From NCBI GenBank assembly GCA_003599025.1, contig QZIL01000058.1, positions 1-50,768 on the forward strand: DNA of 50,768 bases. Reading direction: 5' to 3'. Below are positions 16,917 to 25,785 of the stretch, one piece after another. The stretch comes from Nitrospiraceae bacterium. Its GTDB lineage: Bacteria > Nitrospirota > Thermodesulfovibrionia > UBA6902. How positions within the stretch are numbered: the first letter of the stretch is position 1; each line of letters begins with the position of its first letter. The position numbers and the translations under genes were made by a program. The notes beneath the pieces are model-generated. The model was given only the letters and a program-made list of their open reading frames with translations. It did not search any database and was not told the origin of the DNA.

Positions 16917-19169
16917 TTAATCGGGATAATTAAATGTCAGTTTGTCTTTAACAAGATCAATGAAAACTTTTCCACCCCTGAAGAGCTTTCCGAAGAGGAC
17001 TTCTTCTGATAAAATATCTTTGATTTCAGTCTGGATAATTCTTCCCAGCGGCCTGGCCCCGAATTGGGGATCGTAACCCCGTTCTGCCAGCCAGTCTCTG
17101 GCATTCTCCGACAATTCAATTATCACTTTTTTCTGATTCAATTGCTGCTGTAGCTCATTTATGAATTTATCAACGACCTTCTTCATTATCTCCTGGGTCA
17201 GCGGATTAAATGTAATGGTTGAGTCAAGACGGTTTCTGAATTCAGCGCTGAAGAGCCTGTTGATCGCGTCTTTTCCTTTTAAATGCGTTTCTTTGCTTCT
17301 GTCTCCGAAGCCGATTGTGCTTTTGCTCATCTCATTAGTACCGGCATTTGAGGTCATGATGAGAATTACGTTCCTGAAGTCCGCTTTCTTTCCATTATTA
17401 TCAGTTAACGTAGCATAGTCCATTACCTGCAGAAGAATGCTGAAGATGTCAGGATGGGCCTTTTCTATTTCATCCAGCAGCAGGACGCTGTAAGGATATC
17501 TTCTGATGGCGTCAGTCAACAGGCCCCCCTGATCAAATCCTACGTAACCGGGAGGAGCTCCGATAAGACGGGCTACTGTATGCTTTTCCATATATTCACT
17601 CATGTCGAACCTGGTAAACCGGATTCCCAGGACAGAGGCGATTGTTTTAGAGACCTCGGTCTTTCCCACACCGGTAGGGCCCGTAAACAGAAAGGACCCC
17701 ACAGGTTTCTCCGGTGACCCCAGTCCTGCCCGGGCACGCTTTATGGAAGAGGCGAGAGAATGTATGGCCTCGTCCTGTCCGAATACAGATTTTTTTAACT
17801 CGTCTTCAAGCTTCCGTAGTTTGTCCATATCTGAAGTCGAAATATTGCGTTTTGGTATCCTGGCTATCTTTGCAACCACGGATTCAATTTCCGGCTGCCC
17901 CACCGTCTTCTTGTGTTTGAATTGCGGGGAAAGCTTCAGAAGGGCACCTGCCTCGTCGATTACATCAATCGCTTTATCGGGAAGGAATTTATCATTTATA
18001 TATTTGGCTGAAAGATCAGCAGCGGCCCTCAGGGCAGTGTCGGTGTATTTAACTCCATGATGTTCCTCATAATATGACCGAAGGCCTTTAAGAATCTGAA
18101 ACGTCTCTTTTGCATCCGGCTCATGGATCTCTATCTTCTGGAAGCGCCTGGAAAGCGCACGGTCTTTTTCGAAATGGTTTTTGAATTCTTCGTACGTGCT
18201 TGCTCCGATACAGCGTAATCTGCCGGTGTTTAATATTGGCTTGAGAATATTTGAGGCATCCATAGAACCGCTGCTTGTAGCCCCTGCCCCGACAACAGTA
18301 TGTATCTCATCGATAAACAGGACAGCATCAGGCACTGATTCCATTTTTTTGATTGTGGCCTTAAGACGCTCCTCAAAATCACCCCTGTATTTTGTTCCTG
18401 CCAGCAGGCTCCCCATATCGAGAAGAAATATTCGTGCGTTTTTCAGCAGGTCAGGGACTTCCCCTTTATGGATTTTTAAGGCAAGGCCCTCAACTATTGC
18501 GGTCTTGCCGACCCCCGGTTCACCCACAAACACGACATTGTTCTTTCTGCGTCGGCATAACACCTGGATAGTTCTTTTAAGCTCTTTTTCACGTCCTACA
18601 AGCGGGTCGATTCCGCCTTCAGCAGCTTTTTGTACAAGGTCTACCGTAAACTGTGTCAGGGGGTCTTTTTTATTAGTCTGCTTCCTGGCAGGAATGCTTC
18701 TGGTTTCAGGGCTCGCTTCATCAGGAGTTTTTTCTGACCGGCTTGATATTCCATGTGAGATAAAATTCAATACGTCGAGTCGTGTTATCCCTTCTGCCAA
18801 AAGAAAATGGACGGCATGGGAATCCTTTTCCATAAATATGGCTGAGAGGAAATCGCCAGCATCCGCCTCCGGTTTTTCTGCAGACATCACGTGGTTCACC
18901 GCTGTCTGAAATACACGTCTGAAGGCAACCGTCGGCTCCGGGTAGCCCTTGGCATCATCAGGAAGCTTTGCGATTTTATTTTTAAAAAAATCTTCGAGCT
19001 GTGACTTGATTTTTTCAAGCTCCCCTCCGCAGTTAGTAATGATGTCTATGCCCCACTCATCATGAAGGATGGCAAACAGGATGTGCTCTACTGTCAGATA
19101 CTCATGACGACGCGCCTCTGCGTCTCTTACTGTGGCCTCGATCGTTATCTCAAGTTCTTTATTGATCAT
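16917..19169 (-). CDS. clpA: ATP-dependent Clp protease ATP-binding subunit ClpA
   Basis: A 750-residue AAA+ unfoldase. It has an N-terminal Clp-N repeat domain (the ClpS docking site), AAA module 1 with Walker A GEPGVGKTA, AAA module 2 with Walker A GPTGVGKTE, and the ClpP-docking loop IGF (in STIGFGDRSK), so it should work with ClpP. ClpP is not in the window. I place the start at 19169 (MINKELEITIE), where ATGA overlaps the clpS stop and GGAG precedes it. An upstream in-frame ATG inside clpS would add six residues and is less likely. Confidence 0.95.
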   Translation of the reverse strand: MINKELEITIEATVRDAEARRHEYLTVEHILFAILHDEWGIDIITNCGGELEKIKSQLEDFFKNKIAKLPDDAKGYPEPTVAFRRVFQTAVNHVMSAEKPEADAGDFLSAIFMEKDSHAVHFLLAEGITRLDVLNFISHGISSRSEKTPDEASPETRSIPARKQTNKKDPLTQFTVDLVQKAAEGGIDPLVGREKELKRTIQVLCRRRKNNVVFVGEPGVGKTAIVEGLALKIHKGEVPDLLKNARIFLLDMGSLLAGTKYRGDFEERLKATIKKMESVPDAVLFIDEIHTVVGAGATSSGSMDASNILKPILNTGRLRCIGASTYEEFKNHFEKDRALSRRFQKIEIHEPDAKETFQILKGLRSYYEEHHGVKYTDTALRAAADLSAKYINDKFLPDKAIDVIDEAGALLKLSPQFKHKKTVGQPEIESVVAKIARIPKRNISTSDMDKLRKLEDELKKSVFGQDEAIHSLASSIKRARAGLGSPEKPVGSFLFTGPTGVGKTEVSKTIASVLGIRFTRFDMSEYMEKHTVARLIGAPPGYVGFDQGGLLTDAIRRYPYSVLLLDEIEKAHPDIFSILLQVMDYATLTDNNGKKADFRNVILIMTSNAGTNEMSKSTIGFGDRSKETHLKGKDAINRLFSAEFRNRLDSTITFNPLTQEIMKKVVDKFINELQQQLNQKKVIIELSENARDWLAERGYDPQFGARPLGRIIQTEIKDILSEEVLFGKLFRGGKVFIDLVKDKLTFNYPD

Positions 19170-19480
19170 TCTTTCTCCATTGTGCATTTAAGCGGAAAAC
19201 CTTTTTCGTGTGACAGCTTATGTACTGTATTTGTCTTGGTCTCAGCTATCTCATGAGTGTAAACACCGGCAAGACCTCTCCCATGATTATGGACATGAAG
19301 CATTATCTGTGTGGCTTCAACGAGGGGTTTGCGGAATACGTTTTCAAGTATATGCACAACAAAATCCATGGTTGTATAATCGTCGTTAAGAAGGAATACC
19401 TTGTACATAGGCGGGGACTTAACTTCCTGCTGTTTTTTTGTTTCAAGCTTTTCATCTATACCTGGTTCAAGTTCATCCAT
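19166..19480 (-). CDS. clpS: ATP-dependent Clp protease adaptor ClpS
   Basis: A 104-residue adaptor that binds N-degron residues and hands substrates to ClpA. The core KVFLLNDDYTTMDFVVHIL and the HNHGRGLAGVYTHEIAETK region contain the N-degron pocket and ClpA-binding surfaces. The N-terminal 25 residues are a hydrophilic extension of the usual type. Its TGA stop overlaps the clpA ATG, indicating translational coupling. Confidence 0.95.
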   Translation of the reverse strand: MDELEPGIDEKLETKKQQEVKSPPMYKVFLLNDDYTTMDFVVHILENVFRKPLVEATQIMLHVHNHGRGLAGVYTHEIAETKTNTVHKLSHEKGFPLKCTMEKE

Positions 19481-19635
19481 GATACACTGACCTCATGAAT
19501 ATTCTAACGCGAAACTGAATTAAAGGGAAGTAGTCCTGAGAAAGCAGGATGCAGGTTTACAAAAAATGCACTTGTTACGATATGTGTTCTCCTGAAACAC
19601 CGGTGATACGAATTAGCGGAATGGAGTGCGCAATG

Positions 19636-20568
19636 TTATAAATGGTTTTTAAGAATGCCCCTTATATCTTCAATGTCTTTTTTCATTTGTGTGCCGAGTT
19701 CTTCCACGCCTGAAAATTTCATTTCATCTCTTATACGCTTAACAAAAAATACCTTTAAGGTCTTACCCAGAAGCTGCCCATTAAAATCAAGGACATGTGT
19801 TTCAAAACTGAATTTCTTGTCGCCGAATGTAGGATTGTGACCGATATTGGTGGCGCCTCCGTATGTTTTCCCGTCGATTTCAACAGTGACAGCATAAACG
19901 CCATCTTTGGGAAGAAGGTCATTTGCCGTCAGCAGATTTGCAGTGGGAGTGTTGAGGAGACTTTTACCCCTTTTAGCACCTTCTACAACTATGCCTTCAA
20001 CTGAATAATATCTTCCCAGGAATTTCATTGCTTCATCAACCCTGCCCTTTGCGACCAGATTACGTATTCCGGAACTGCTCAGCACTATGTTATCGAAAGC
20101 GATCTCATTAATTATGGTCACACTGAATCCGCATTTCCTGCCAAGTCGCTTTAATAATTCAGGAGAGCCTTTTCTGCCTTTGCCGAAGAGGTAATTGGCA
20201 CCGATGAATATTTCTTTGACATTAAGGGTATTGCAAAGTATTTCTGTAACAAAGTCTTCAGCACTTATGTTTGCGAATTCTTTTGTAAAATTGGTGCAGA
20301 TAATAACGTCGATCCCGGATTCTTCAATGAGCTTGATTTTTTCCTTGTAAGTAGTAAGTAATTTTGGGGCCCTTTCCGGAGCTATTACCCTCATGGGGTG
20401 GGGAACAAACGTGTAAACAATTGAGGTTCCATTCATCTCCCTGGCCCTTTCCTTTAACATACGAAAAATCGCCTGATGACCGAGATGGACCCCGTCGAAA
20501 TTACCGAGGGTCAGCACCGGATAGGGCAGGTTCTGTTTAACATTTTCAATACCGTCTATTATTTTCAT
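19636..20568 (-). CDS. ribF: bifunctional riboflavin kinase / FAD synthetase
   Basis: A 310-residue enzyme that makes FMN from riboflavin and FAD from FMN. The N-terminal FAD synthetase domain has the nucleotidyl-transfer motif GNFDGVHLGHQ (about residues 22-32) and SSSGIRNL. The C-terminal riboflavin kinase domain has RGKSLLNTPTANL and GATNIGHNPTFG. I chose the ATG at 20568 (MKIIDGIENV), with GGAA a few bases upstream. A TTG five codons earlier is possible but unnecessary. It appears monocistronic. Confidence 0.93.
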   Translation of the reverse strand: MKIIDGIENVKQNLPYPVLTLGNFDGVHLGHQAIFRMLKERAREMNGTSIVYTFVPHPMRVIAPERAPKLLTTYKEKIKLIEESGIDVIICTNFTKEFANISAEDFVTEILCNTLNVKEIFIGANYLFGKGRKGSPELLKRLGRKCGFSVTIINEIAFDNIVLSSSGIRNLVAKGRVDEAMKFLGRYYSVEGIVVEGAKRGKSLLNTPTANLLTANDLLPKDGVYAVTVEIDGKTYGGATNIGHNPTFGDKKFSFETHVLDFNGQLLGKTLKVFFVKRIRDEMKFSGVEELGTQMKKDIEDIRGILKNHL

Positions 20569-20664
20569 ATCTATTCCAGGCAATATTATAAAACAGGAAT
20601 AAGATAAACTATCGCTGGAGATTGGCTGAATATTTTCATGTATTTATTTGACATAATATTTATC

Positions 20665-20693
20665 TTGACAATTATGCACTGCATGAATAAAAT
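20665..20693 (+). promoter_or_regulatory. sigma-70-type promoter upstream of the GGDEF/HD-GYP gene
   Basis: TTGACA (20665-20670), a 17-bp spacer, then TAAAAT (20688-20693). It predicts a start near 20700 and a leader of about 215 nt. The 20569-20914 gap holds no ORF. I found no c-di-GMP riboswitch core in the leader. Just before the ATG the ribosome-binding site lies in the small dyad CTCCTTAAGGAG. Confidence 0.5.
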
Positions 20694-20914
20694 TTATCGA
20701 TGTTACAGTAAGTTGCAAATAATGAAATTATGATAGATGCAATGCCAGAACTTTGTCAATGAGTCCTGCTCTTATGTTTGCTAATTTTACAGTTGATGTA
20801 AATTAATGTAGAAGTTATAATATTGAAACCAAGCAGAAATCATTTATACTGAATACATTTCCTTTTACTTTACATGCTGGTACATGCATCACTCCTTAAG
20901 GAGGGGTTATCATA

Positions 20915-22495
20915 ATGTCAAAAGAAACAATTTCTATTTTAGTAGCAGATAATGGTTCTCCTGCCATAGATGTTATCAAATCCAACCTTGGCAATTATAG
21001 CGATATTAACTACACGATAGATACTGCTAAATCCGGTCAGGACGCAATAAGCAAGGCAGTTGACGCTAAATTTGACCTCCTGCTTGTGGGGCAGGACTTA
21101 CCAGGTGCAAAGGGGCTTAAGATGGTCCAGGAGATCATAAAGAGAAAGCTGGGCGTGCCGGTGATAATGATAGTCGCAGAGGGCCAGGAAAAACTGGGCG
21201 TCAAGGCAATGGACAAGGGCGCTTATGACTATTTAACCAAAAATGAAATTAAGACAGTCGCATTAAACCGGGCCATTCACAGGGTGATGCAGAGAAAAAA
21301 ACTCGAAAGTGATATCCGGGAATCTTTCAGAAAACTCGAAAAGCTGGCGATCAAGGATGGACTTACAGGATTATTCAACCACAGGCACTTCAGGGAAGTT
21401 TTAAAAAATGAATATAAAAAGGCAAAGAGACATTCACAACCTCTTTCCTGTATAATGCTTGACCTTGATTACTTCAAGGCGGTAAATGATAATTACGGTC
21501 ATCAGTATGGTGATTTTGTTCTTGCCCAGTCAGCCCAGATTCTGAAGAGATTAGTAAGGGACACAGACTTTGTTGCCCGGTACGGAGGTGAGGAATTTTT
21601 TATCATCCTTCCTAACACTGACTTGCAGGGTGCATTTATTCTTGCTGAAAGGATACGCAAGATATTTGTTAACAATAAATTTGCCAAAGACAAAGTTTCT
21701 GAGACAGTGACAATCAGCGCGGGGATATCCGCCACGTCTGACGAAAATGTTGTGAGTGACGATGACCTTATAGCAAATGCAGACAAGGCGCTTTATCGTG
21801 CCAAGTGGAGGGGAAGAAATAATGTCTGCTACTTTGAGGAAATTGAATCAGAAGATACTGGCGGGCTCAAGGAAGAGTTGAAAAAGATGGAAGACTTTCA
21901 TGTCAGGTTTGAGACTGTGAATGACAACATAAAAGATGCCTGTATTGAATCAGCACATAATATACTTTGTGAGATCGAAAAAGGCTGGGACTATATAAGT
22001 GAGCATTCTGTACGGGTGAGCCGGTACGCAGAGAAACTGAGCAGGAAGTTATCATTAGCTGATGAGGATGTGAATGTCATAAAACGGGCTGCCCTTCTTC
22101 ATGACATAGGGTTGGTGGGTATCAAGTCCAATATTATAAAGAAGAAGGACAAATTAACAGATAAAGAATATACTTCCATAAAAAGACATTCAAATATTGG
22201 TGTACGAATCGTTGAGAGGACAAAGTTGTTTCAGAAGGAACTGCCTATTATACTTCACCATCATGAAAGATTTGACGGCAGCGGCTATCCGCATATGCTG
22301 AAGGGGGAGACAATCCCTTACGGCGCCCGTATTCTGGCTGTTGCTGAGGCGTATGATGTTATGAGGTCAAGTACGGTTTATAAAAAAGCCAGTTCAGAAG
22401 CCGAATCCCTGGCAGAGCTTAAGGAGTGTGCCGGAACCCAGTTTGATCCCCGGATTGTCTCAGCATTTGTAAAGGTCATTGAGAAAATGCAGTAG
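20915..22495 (+). CDS. pseudo-receiver / GGDEF / HD-GYP protein
   Basis: A 526-residue protein that could both make and break c-di-GMP. Residues 1-125 have a response-regulator receiver fold, but the position of the phosphoacceptor Asp is G59 (FDLLLVGQDLPG), so it probably is not phosphorylated. The GGDEF domain has an active-type GGEEF (224-228) with an inhibitory RxxD site (RDTD) five residues before it. The HD-GYP domain has H396/D397 and HHHERFDGSGYP (GYP at 457-459). A strong AAGGAGG precedes the ATG. No EAL domain is present. Confidence 0.9.
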   Translation: MSKETISILVADNGSPAIDVIKSNLGNYSDINYTIDTAKSGQDAISKAVDAKFDLLLVGQDLPGAKGLKMVQEIIKRKLGVPVIMIVAEGQEKLGVKAMDKGAYDYLTKNEIKTVALNRAIHRVMQRKKLESDIRESFRKLEKLAIKDGLTGLFNHRHFREVLKNEYKKAKRHSQPLSCIMLDLDYFKAVNDNYGHQYGDFVLAQSAQILKRLVRDTDFVARYGGEEFFIILPNTDLQGAFILAERIRKIFVNNKFAKDKVSETVTISAGISATSDENVVSDDDLIANADKALYRAKWRGRNNVCYFEEIESEDTGGLKEELKKMEDFHVRFETVNDNIKDACIESAHNILCEIEKGWDYISEHSVRVSRYAEKLSRKLSLADEDVNVIKRAALLHDIGLVGIKSNIIKKKDKLTDKEYTSIKRHSNIGVRIVERTKLFQKELPIILHHHERFDGSGYPHMLKGETIPYGARILAVAEAYDVMRSSTVYKKASSEAESLAELKECAGTQFDPRIVSAFVKVIEKMQ

Positions 22496-22605
22496 TACCT
22501 TCCCCTGCCCCTTGGTGCATATCTTTTTTAAATATGATATTCTGATAATTAATCAAAATGCCGGGTATCGCATAGTCATCATTGCATGTCATCAATTATA
22601 GTACA

Positions 22606-22780
22606 AATCCTGAAACGGCAGTTATAGCCACGGACCCGCCTGCCGGACGGGCAGGTTTTACATATAAAGACACAGATATAAATGAAACAGGCTATATATT
22701 ATATTCATCCAAAAAGAGGACTGACGAAAGTTGGTTAAGTTTTTAATAAATCTATGATAATCTTTGTTGCTCTTTGGATA
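22606..22780. repeat. intergenic repeat, family C, copy 1
   Basis: A degenerate palindromic element. Its left part (GCAGTTATAGCCACGGACC, then a CCTGCCGGACGGGCAGG palindrome, then ACACAGATATAAATGA) is repeated inverted at 29.4 kb. Its right end resembles the right arm of element D (AATCTATGATAATC against AATCTGTGATAATC). It fills most of the 22496-22836 gap, which has no other recognisable feature. Confidence 0.6.
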
Positions 22781-22836
22781 AATGCTTTTTTCAGGCAGAT
22801 GAGTTTGGTAACACAGAATTTGATTCTTAAGGGGAA

Positions 22837-23418
22837 ATGAACATGAACATTGCTGCATTTTGCGGGAGTCCGAGAAAGAACGGGAATACAGAAGTATTAC
22901 TTCAGGCAGCAGTTAAAGGGATTGAAGACGCCGGACACTCAGTGCAGACTTACAATCTCAACTTAATGAACATAAAACCCTGTCAGGACTGCGGAGGTTG
23001 TAATGAAACTGGAGAATGCATATTTCGTGATGACATGGACCGGATTTATGACGCGATCCGTACAGCACACAGAATAATTGTTGCGTCTCCTATATTCTTT
23101 TTTGCCCTGAGTGCACAGACAAAGCTCATGATAGACAGGTGTCAGTGCTTTTGGGTTGAAAAATATATTTTAAGAAAAACAATTGATGGCGGCAGGTATG
23201 GAAGAAAAGGGCTTCTGCTTCTTGTCGGAGGGATGAAAAAAGAAATTGGCATAACCTGCGGCGATGCATGTGCAAAGGCGTTTTTCAGGACAGTAAGCGT
23301 TCCTGAAAACAGTGTCCTGAGCTTTACAGGGATTGATGAAAAAGGTGCCATTCTCAGCCACCCGACTGCCCTTAAGGATGCCTATGAAGCAGGAAAGGAA
23401 CTTGTAACTATAGAGTGA
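22837..23418 (+). CDS. flavodoxin-family FMN reductase / iron-sulfur flavoprotein
   Basis: A 193-residue protein of the NADPH-dependent FMN reductase superfamily. The FMN phosphate loop is GSPRKNGNTE near the N-terminus. It carries a cysteine cluster CQDCGGCNETGEC at about residues 48-60, as in iron-sulfur flavoproteins (Isf type) that bind a 4Fe-4S cluster next to FMN. ASPIFFFALSAQTKLMIDR is the usual family core. It probably moves electrons in anaerobic or stress redox reactions; the substrate is unknown. AAGGGG precedes the first of two close ATGs. Confidence 0.82.
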   Translation: MNMNIAAFCGSPRKNGNTEVLLQAAVKGIEDAGHSVQTYNLNLMNIKPCQDCGGCNETGECIFRDDMDRIYDAIRTAHRIIVASPIFFFALSAQTKLMIDRCQCFWVEKYILRKTIDGGRYGRKGLLLLVGGMKKEIGITCGDACAKAFFRTVSVPENSVLSFTGIDEKGAILSHPTALKDAYEAGKELVTIE

Positions 23419-23524
23419 ATATCGTTTTGGTCCTGAAAAATATACGTCACCATGTTTCAGTCTGTACCCCTGCCGCTGAAGTTTCCATGTATTAATACGT
23501 CTTTATACAGTATCGCGTAAATTA

Positions 23525-23533
23525 TGCTAAAAT
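23525..23533 (+). promoter_or_regulatory. extended -10 promoter of proA
   Basis: TGCTAAAAT fits an extended -10. The predicted start near 23540 leaves about 27 bases with the strong site AGGAGG before the proA ATG. Confidence 0.4.
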
Positions 23534-23566
23534 GAATCTTCATTTTTTCTTGTCAGGAGGGATCTT

Positions 23567-24823
23567 ATGGATATTAAATCGTTCGTTTTGAAGAAAGCCC
23601 GTGAGGCAAAAGATGGCGCAAGAGGAGTGGCCAGGGCCTCATCCGAACAGAAGAACAATGCACTGATAAAAATGGCCGGGGCATTGAAGAAAAAAGCCGG
23701 GGATTTGAAGAAGGCCAATAAAAAGGACATTGATGCAGCAAAGAAAAAAGGACTGCCTGGGGCCATGATCGACAGGCTTACACTTACTGATAAAAGGATA
23801 GATGAAATGGCACAAGGGCTTGTTGAAATAGCTGCATTGCCGGATCCTGTAGGTGAAATTACAAAAATGTGGCAGAGGCCGAACGGGATGATGGTAGGAA
23901 AAATGAGGGTGCCGATAGGCGTAATCGGGATCATCTATGAATCGAGGCCGAATGTGACAGCTGATGCAACAGGACTATGTCTTAAGGCAGGCAATGCTGT
24001 TGTCCTGAGGGGAGGAACTGAGGCCCTTCATTCCAACATGGCGATTGTGAACATCCTGAGGAGCGTTGCCAGAAAAGAGGGCATCCATGAAGGAGTAATC
24101 ACCTTTATAGATAATACGGACAGGCAGGCAATAATGGAAATGTTAAAACTCGAGGGCATTATTGACCTCGTCATACCCAGGGGTGGGGAAGGGCTGATCA
24201 GGGCTGTCACGGAAAATTCCCGCATACCTGTACTTAAGCATTATAAAGGGGTGTGCCATGTTTTTGTGGACCGTGATGCAGACCTTCAGATGGCTGAGGA
24301 GATTTGCTTTAATGCAAAGGTCCAGCGGCCCGGAACATGCAATGCAATGGAGACAATGCTTGTCGATGAAAAAATTTCAGGGAAGTTCCTGCCGGCAATG
24401 ATAGAGAGGTTCAGGAAGGCAAAAGTACTTCTGAAGGGATGTCCGAGGTCACGTATGATTGATAAATCGCTTGAACAGGCATTGGATGAGGACTTCTACA
24501 GGGAATACGTTGATCTGATCCTGAATGTAAAAATAGTCAGGGACATTGATGCTGCAATGGACCATATTGCGAAATACAGCTCAGCCCATACAGACACCAT
24601 TGTGACAAAGGATTATCAGAAGGCAATGAGGTTTTTGAGGGAAGTAGATTCATCCTCTGTTATTGTAAATGCATCAACCAGACTGAGCGACGGCTATCAG
24701 TTCGGGCTGGGCGCTGAGATGGGCATATCAACCGATAAGATACACGCCAGAGGCCCCATGGGTCTTGAAGAACTTACCTGTACGAAATTTATAGTTATGG
24801 GTAACGGACAGTTGCGGACGTAA
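23567..24823 (+). CDS. proA: glutamate-5-semialdehyde dehydrogenase
   Basis: A 418-residue aldehyde dehydrogenase that reduces gamma-glutamyl phosphate to glutamate semialdehyde in proline synthesis. The catalytic cysteine is C258 in QRPGTCNAMET. The conserved GVIGIIYESRPNV and the C-terminal GLGAEMGISTDKIHARGPMGLEELT are diagnostic. The length is normal. AGGAGG upstream fixes the start. proB is not in the window; nadD and rsfS follow, an arrangement seen in many bacteria, although repeat B copy 2 lies between. Confidence 0.95.
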   Translation: MDIKSFVLKKAREAKDGARGVARASSEQKNNALIKMAGALKKKAGDLKKANKKDIDAAKKKGLPGAMIDRLTLTDKRIDEMAQGLVEIAALPDPVGEITKMWQRPNGMMVGKMRVPIGVIGIIYESRPNVTADATGLCLKAGNAVVLRGGTEALHSNMAIVNILRSVARKEGIHEGVITFIDNTDRQAIMEMLKLEGIIDLVIPRGGEGLIRAVTENSRIPVLKHYKGVCHVFVDRDADLQMAEEICFNAKVQRPGTCNAMETMLVDEKISGKFLPAMIERFRKAKVLLKGCPRSRMIDKSLEQALDEDFYREYVDLILNVKIVRDIDAAMDHIAKYSSAHTDTIVTKDYQKAMRFLREVDSSSVIVNASTRLSDGYQFGLGAEMGISTDKIHARGPMGLEELTCTKFIVMGNGQLRT

Positions 24824-24852
24824 AACAATAAACTGAATTGTATATAAATCAG

Positions 24853-25014
24853 GTGAGCGGCCTTGCCGAAAAACCTTTACAATGCGATAGGACATTGGAA
24901 TTAAACTCAGGCAGCAGGAATGAGCGTTTAGTGAAGTGCCTGAAGATGTTGCTTATGCTTTCAATAAGCTGTCTAAGGTATCGCAGGTAAAGCTATTCCG
25001 GCAAGGCCGTTCAC
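24853..25014. repeat. hairpin-forming repeat, family B, copy 2
   Basis: A 162-bp element. The left end GTGAGCGGCCTTGCCG pairs with the right end CGGCAAGGCCGTTCAC, inner CTTTAC pairs with GTAAAG, and a central TCAGGCA pairs with TGCCTGA. The paired ends differ in sequence from copy 1 (4305-4486) but pair within each copy. The unpaired middle is shared (AACCTTTACAATGCGAT, CGTTTAGTGA, CTTATGCTTT, CTAAGGTA). It lacks the 20-nt insert of copy 1. Confidence 0.8.
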
Positions 25015-25062
25015 TGTACATGAACAATATAATAAATCTGTAAGGTAAACTGAATTCAAGTG

Positions 25063-25731
25063 ATGAGAATAGGCATCTACGGCGGTGCATTCAACCCGAT
25101 ACATTATGGTCATCTGAGAACAGCAGAAGAGGTATATGAACTGCTTTCACTGGATAAAGTGCTGTTCATGCCTTCTGGCAAGACCCCCTTTGACAAGCCG
25201 GAACTTGAAAAGGCTGAACACCGTTATGAGATGGTCACGCGGGCCGTAAAAGGCAATCGTCACTTTGAGGTTTCCGACCTGGAAGTCAGAAGGCGCGGCA
25301 GATCATATACTGTCGATACAATAAAAAAATTAATACATATATACAGAGGCAGTGAGCTCTATTTCATTCTGGGGATAGACGCATTTCTTGACCTGCCGGG
25401 CTGGAAACAGCCGGACGTACTGGTGCGACATGCCAGCCTTGTTGTTATTTCGAGGCCCGGTTACACATTCAGCGGTCTTACATCTTCTCCGTATCTCAGG
25501 GATGCATCCCTGAGCACATTACGGGCCCTTGATAAAGGGGGAATAAATGAATGTTCGTTCCCCCTTTCAAATAACAGGAAAGTCTATTTGTGCAATGTGA
25601 CCGGACTTAACATATCAGCCTCACAGGTCAGACATCTTGTAACATCAGGGAAAAAAATAAAGTATCTCTTGCCTGATTCAGTGAAATCCTATATAATTTC
25701 TAATAAGTTATATATAGTTAACCGGCATTAA
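25063..25731 (+). CDS. nadD: nicotinate-nucleotide adenylyltransferase
   Basis: A 222-residue enzyme joining nicotinate mononucleotide and ATP to give NaAD in NAD synthesis. The nucleotidyltransferase motif GGAFNPIHYGH is at residues 7-17 and the C-terminal ISASQVRHLV matches the ISxTxxR signature. I start at the ATG at 25063; the GTG directly before it is also possible. There is no clear ribosome-binding site. The reading frame runs on after the TAA stop, without another stop, straight into rsfS. Confidence 0.93.
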   Translation: MRIGIYGGAFNPIHYGHLRTAEEVYELLSLDKVLFMPSGKTPFDKPELEKAEHRYEMVTRAVKGNRHFEVSDLEVRRRGRSYTVDTIKKLIHIYRGSELYFILGIDAFLDLPGWKQPDVLVRHASLVVISRPGYTFSGLTSSPYLRDASLSTLRALDKGGINECSFPLSNNRKVYLCNVTGLNISASQVRHLVTSGKKIKYLLPDSVKSYIISNKLYIVNRH

Positions 25732-25785
25732 TTAACGGAACCCCGTTCTACTTGGTCCGGAAAAGAAAGGGAGAATTTCTACATA

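Noticed and set aside
18181-18909. 242-codon plus-strand ORF antisense to clpA
   Set aside because: It is the opposite-strand shadow of a strongly conserved clpA reading frame, with Ser/Arg-rich composition typical of such shadows.
20694-20914. c-di-GMP riboswitch in the leader of the GGDEF/HD-GYP gene
   Set aside because: The leader is long and the gene function fits, but I could not find the conserved GEMM core or its receptor helices.
24895-25030. Protein-like reading of family B (a run resembling EVPEDVAYAFNKLSK)
   Set aside because: The frame is not kept in the other copy, there is no start codon, and the compensatory base pairs argue for structure instead of coding.
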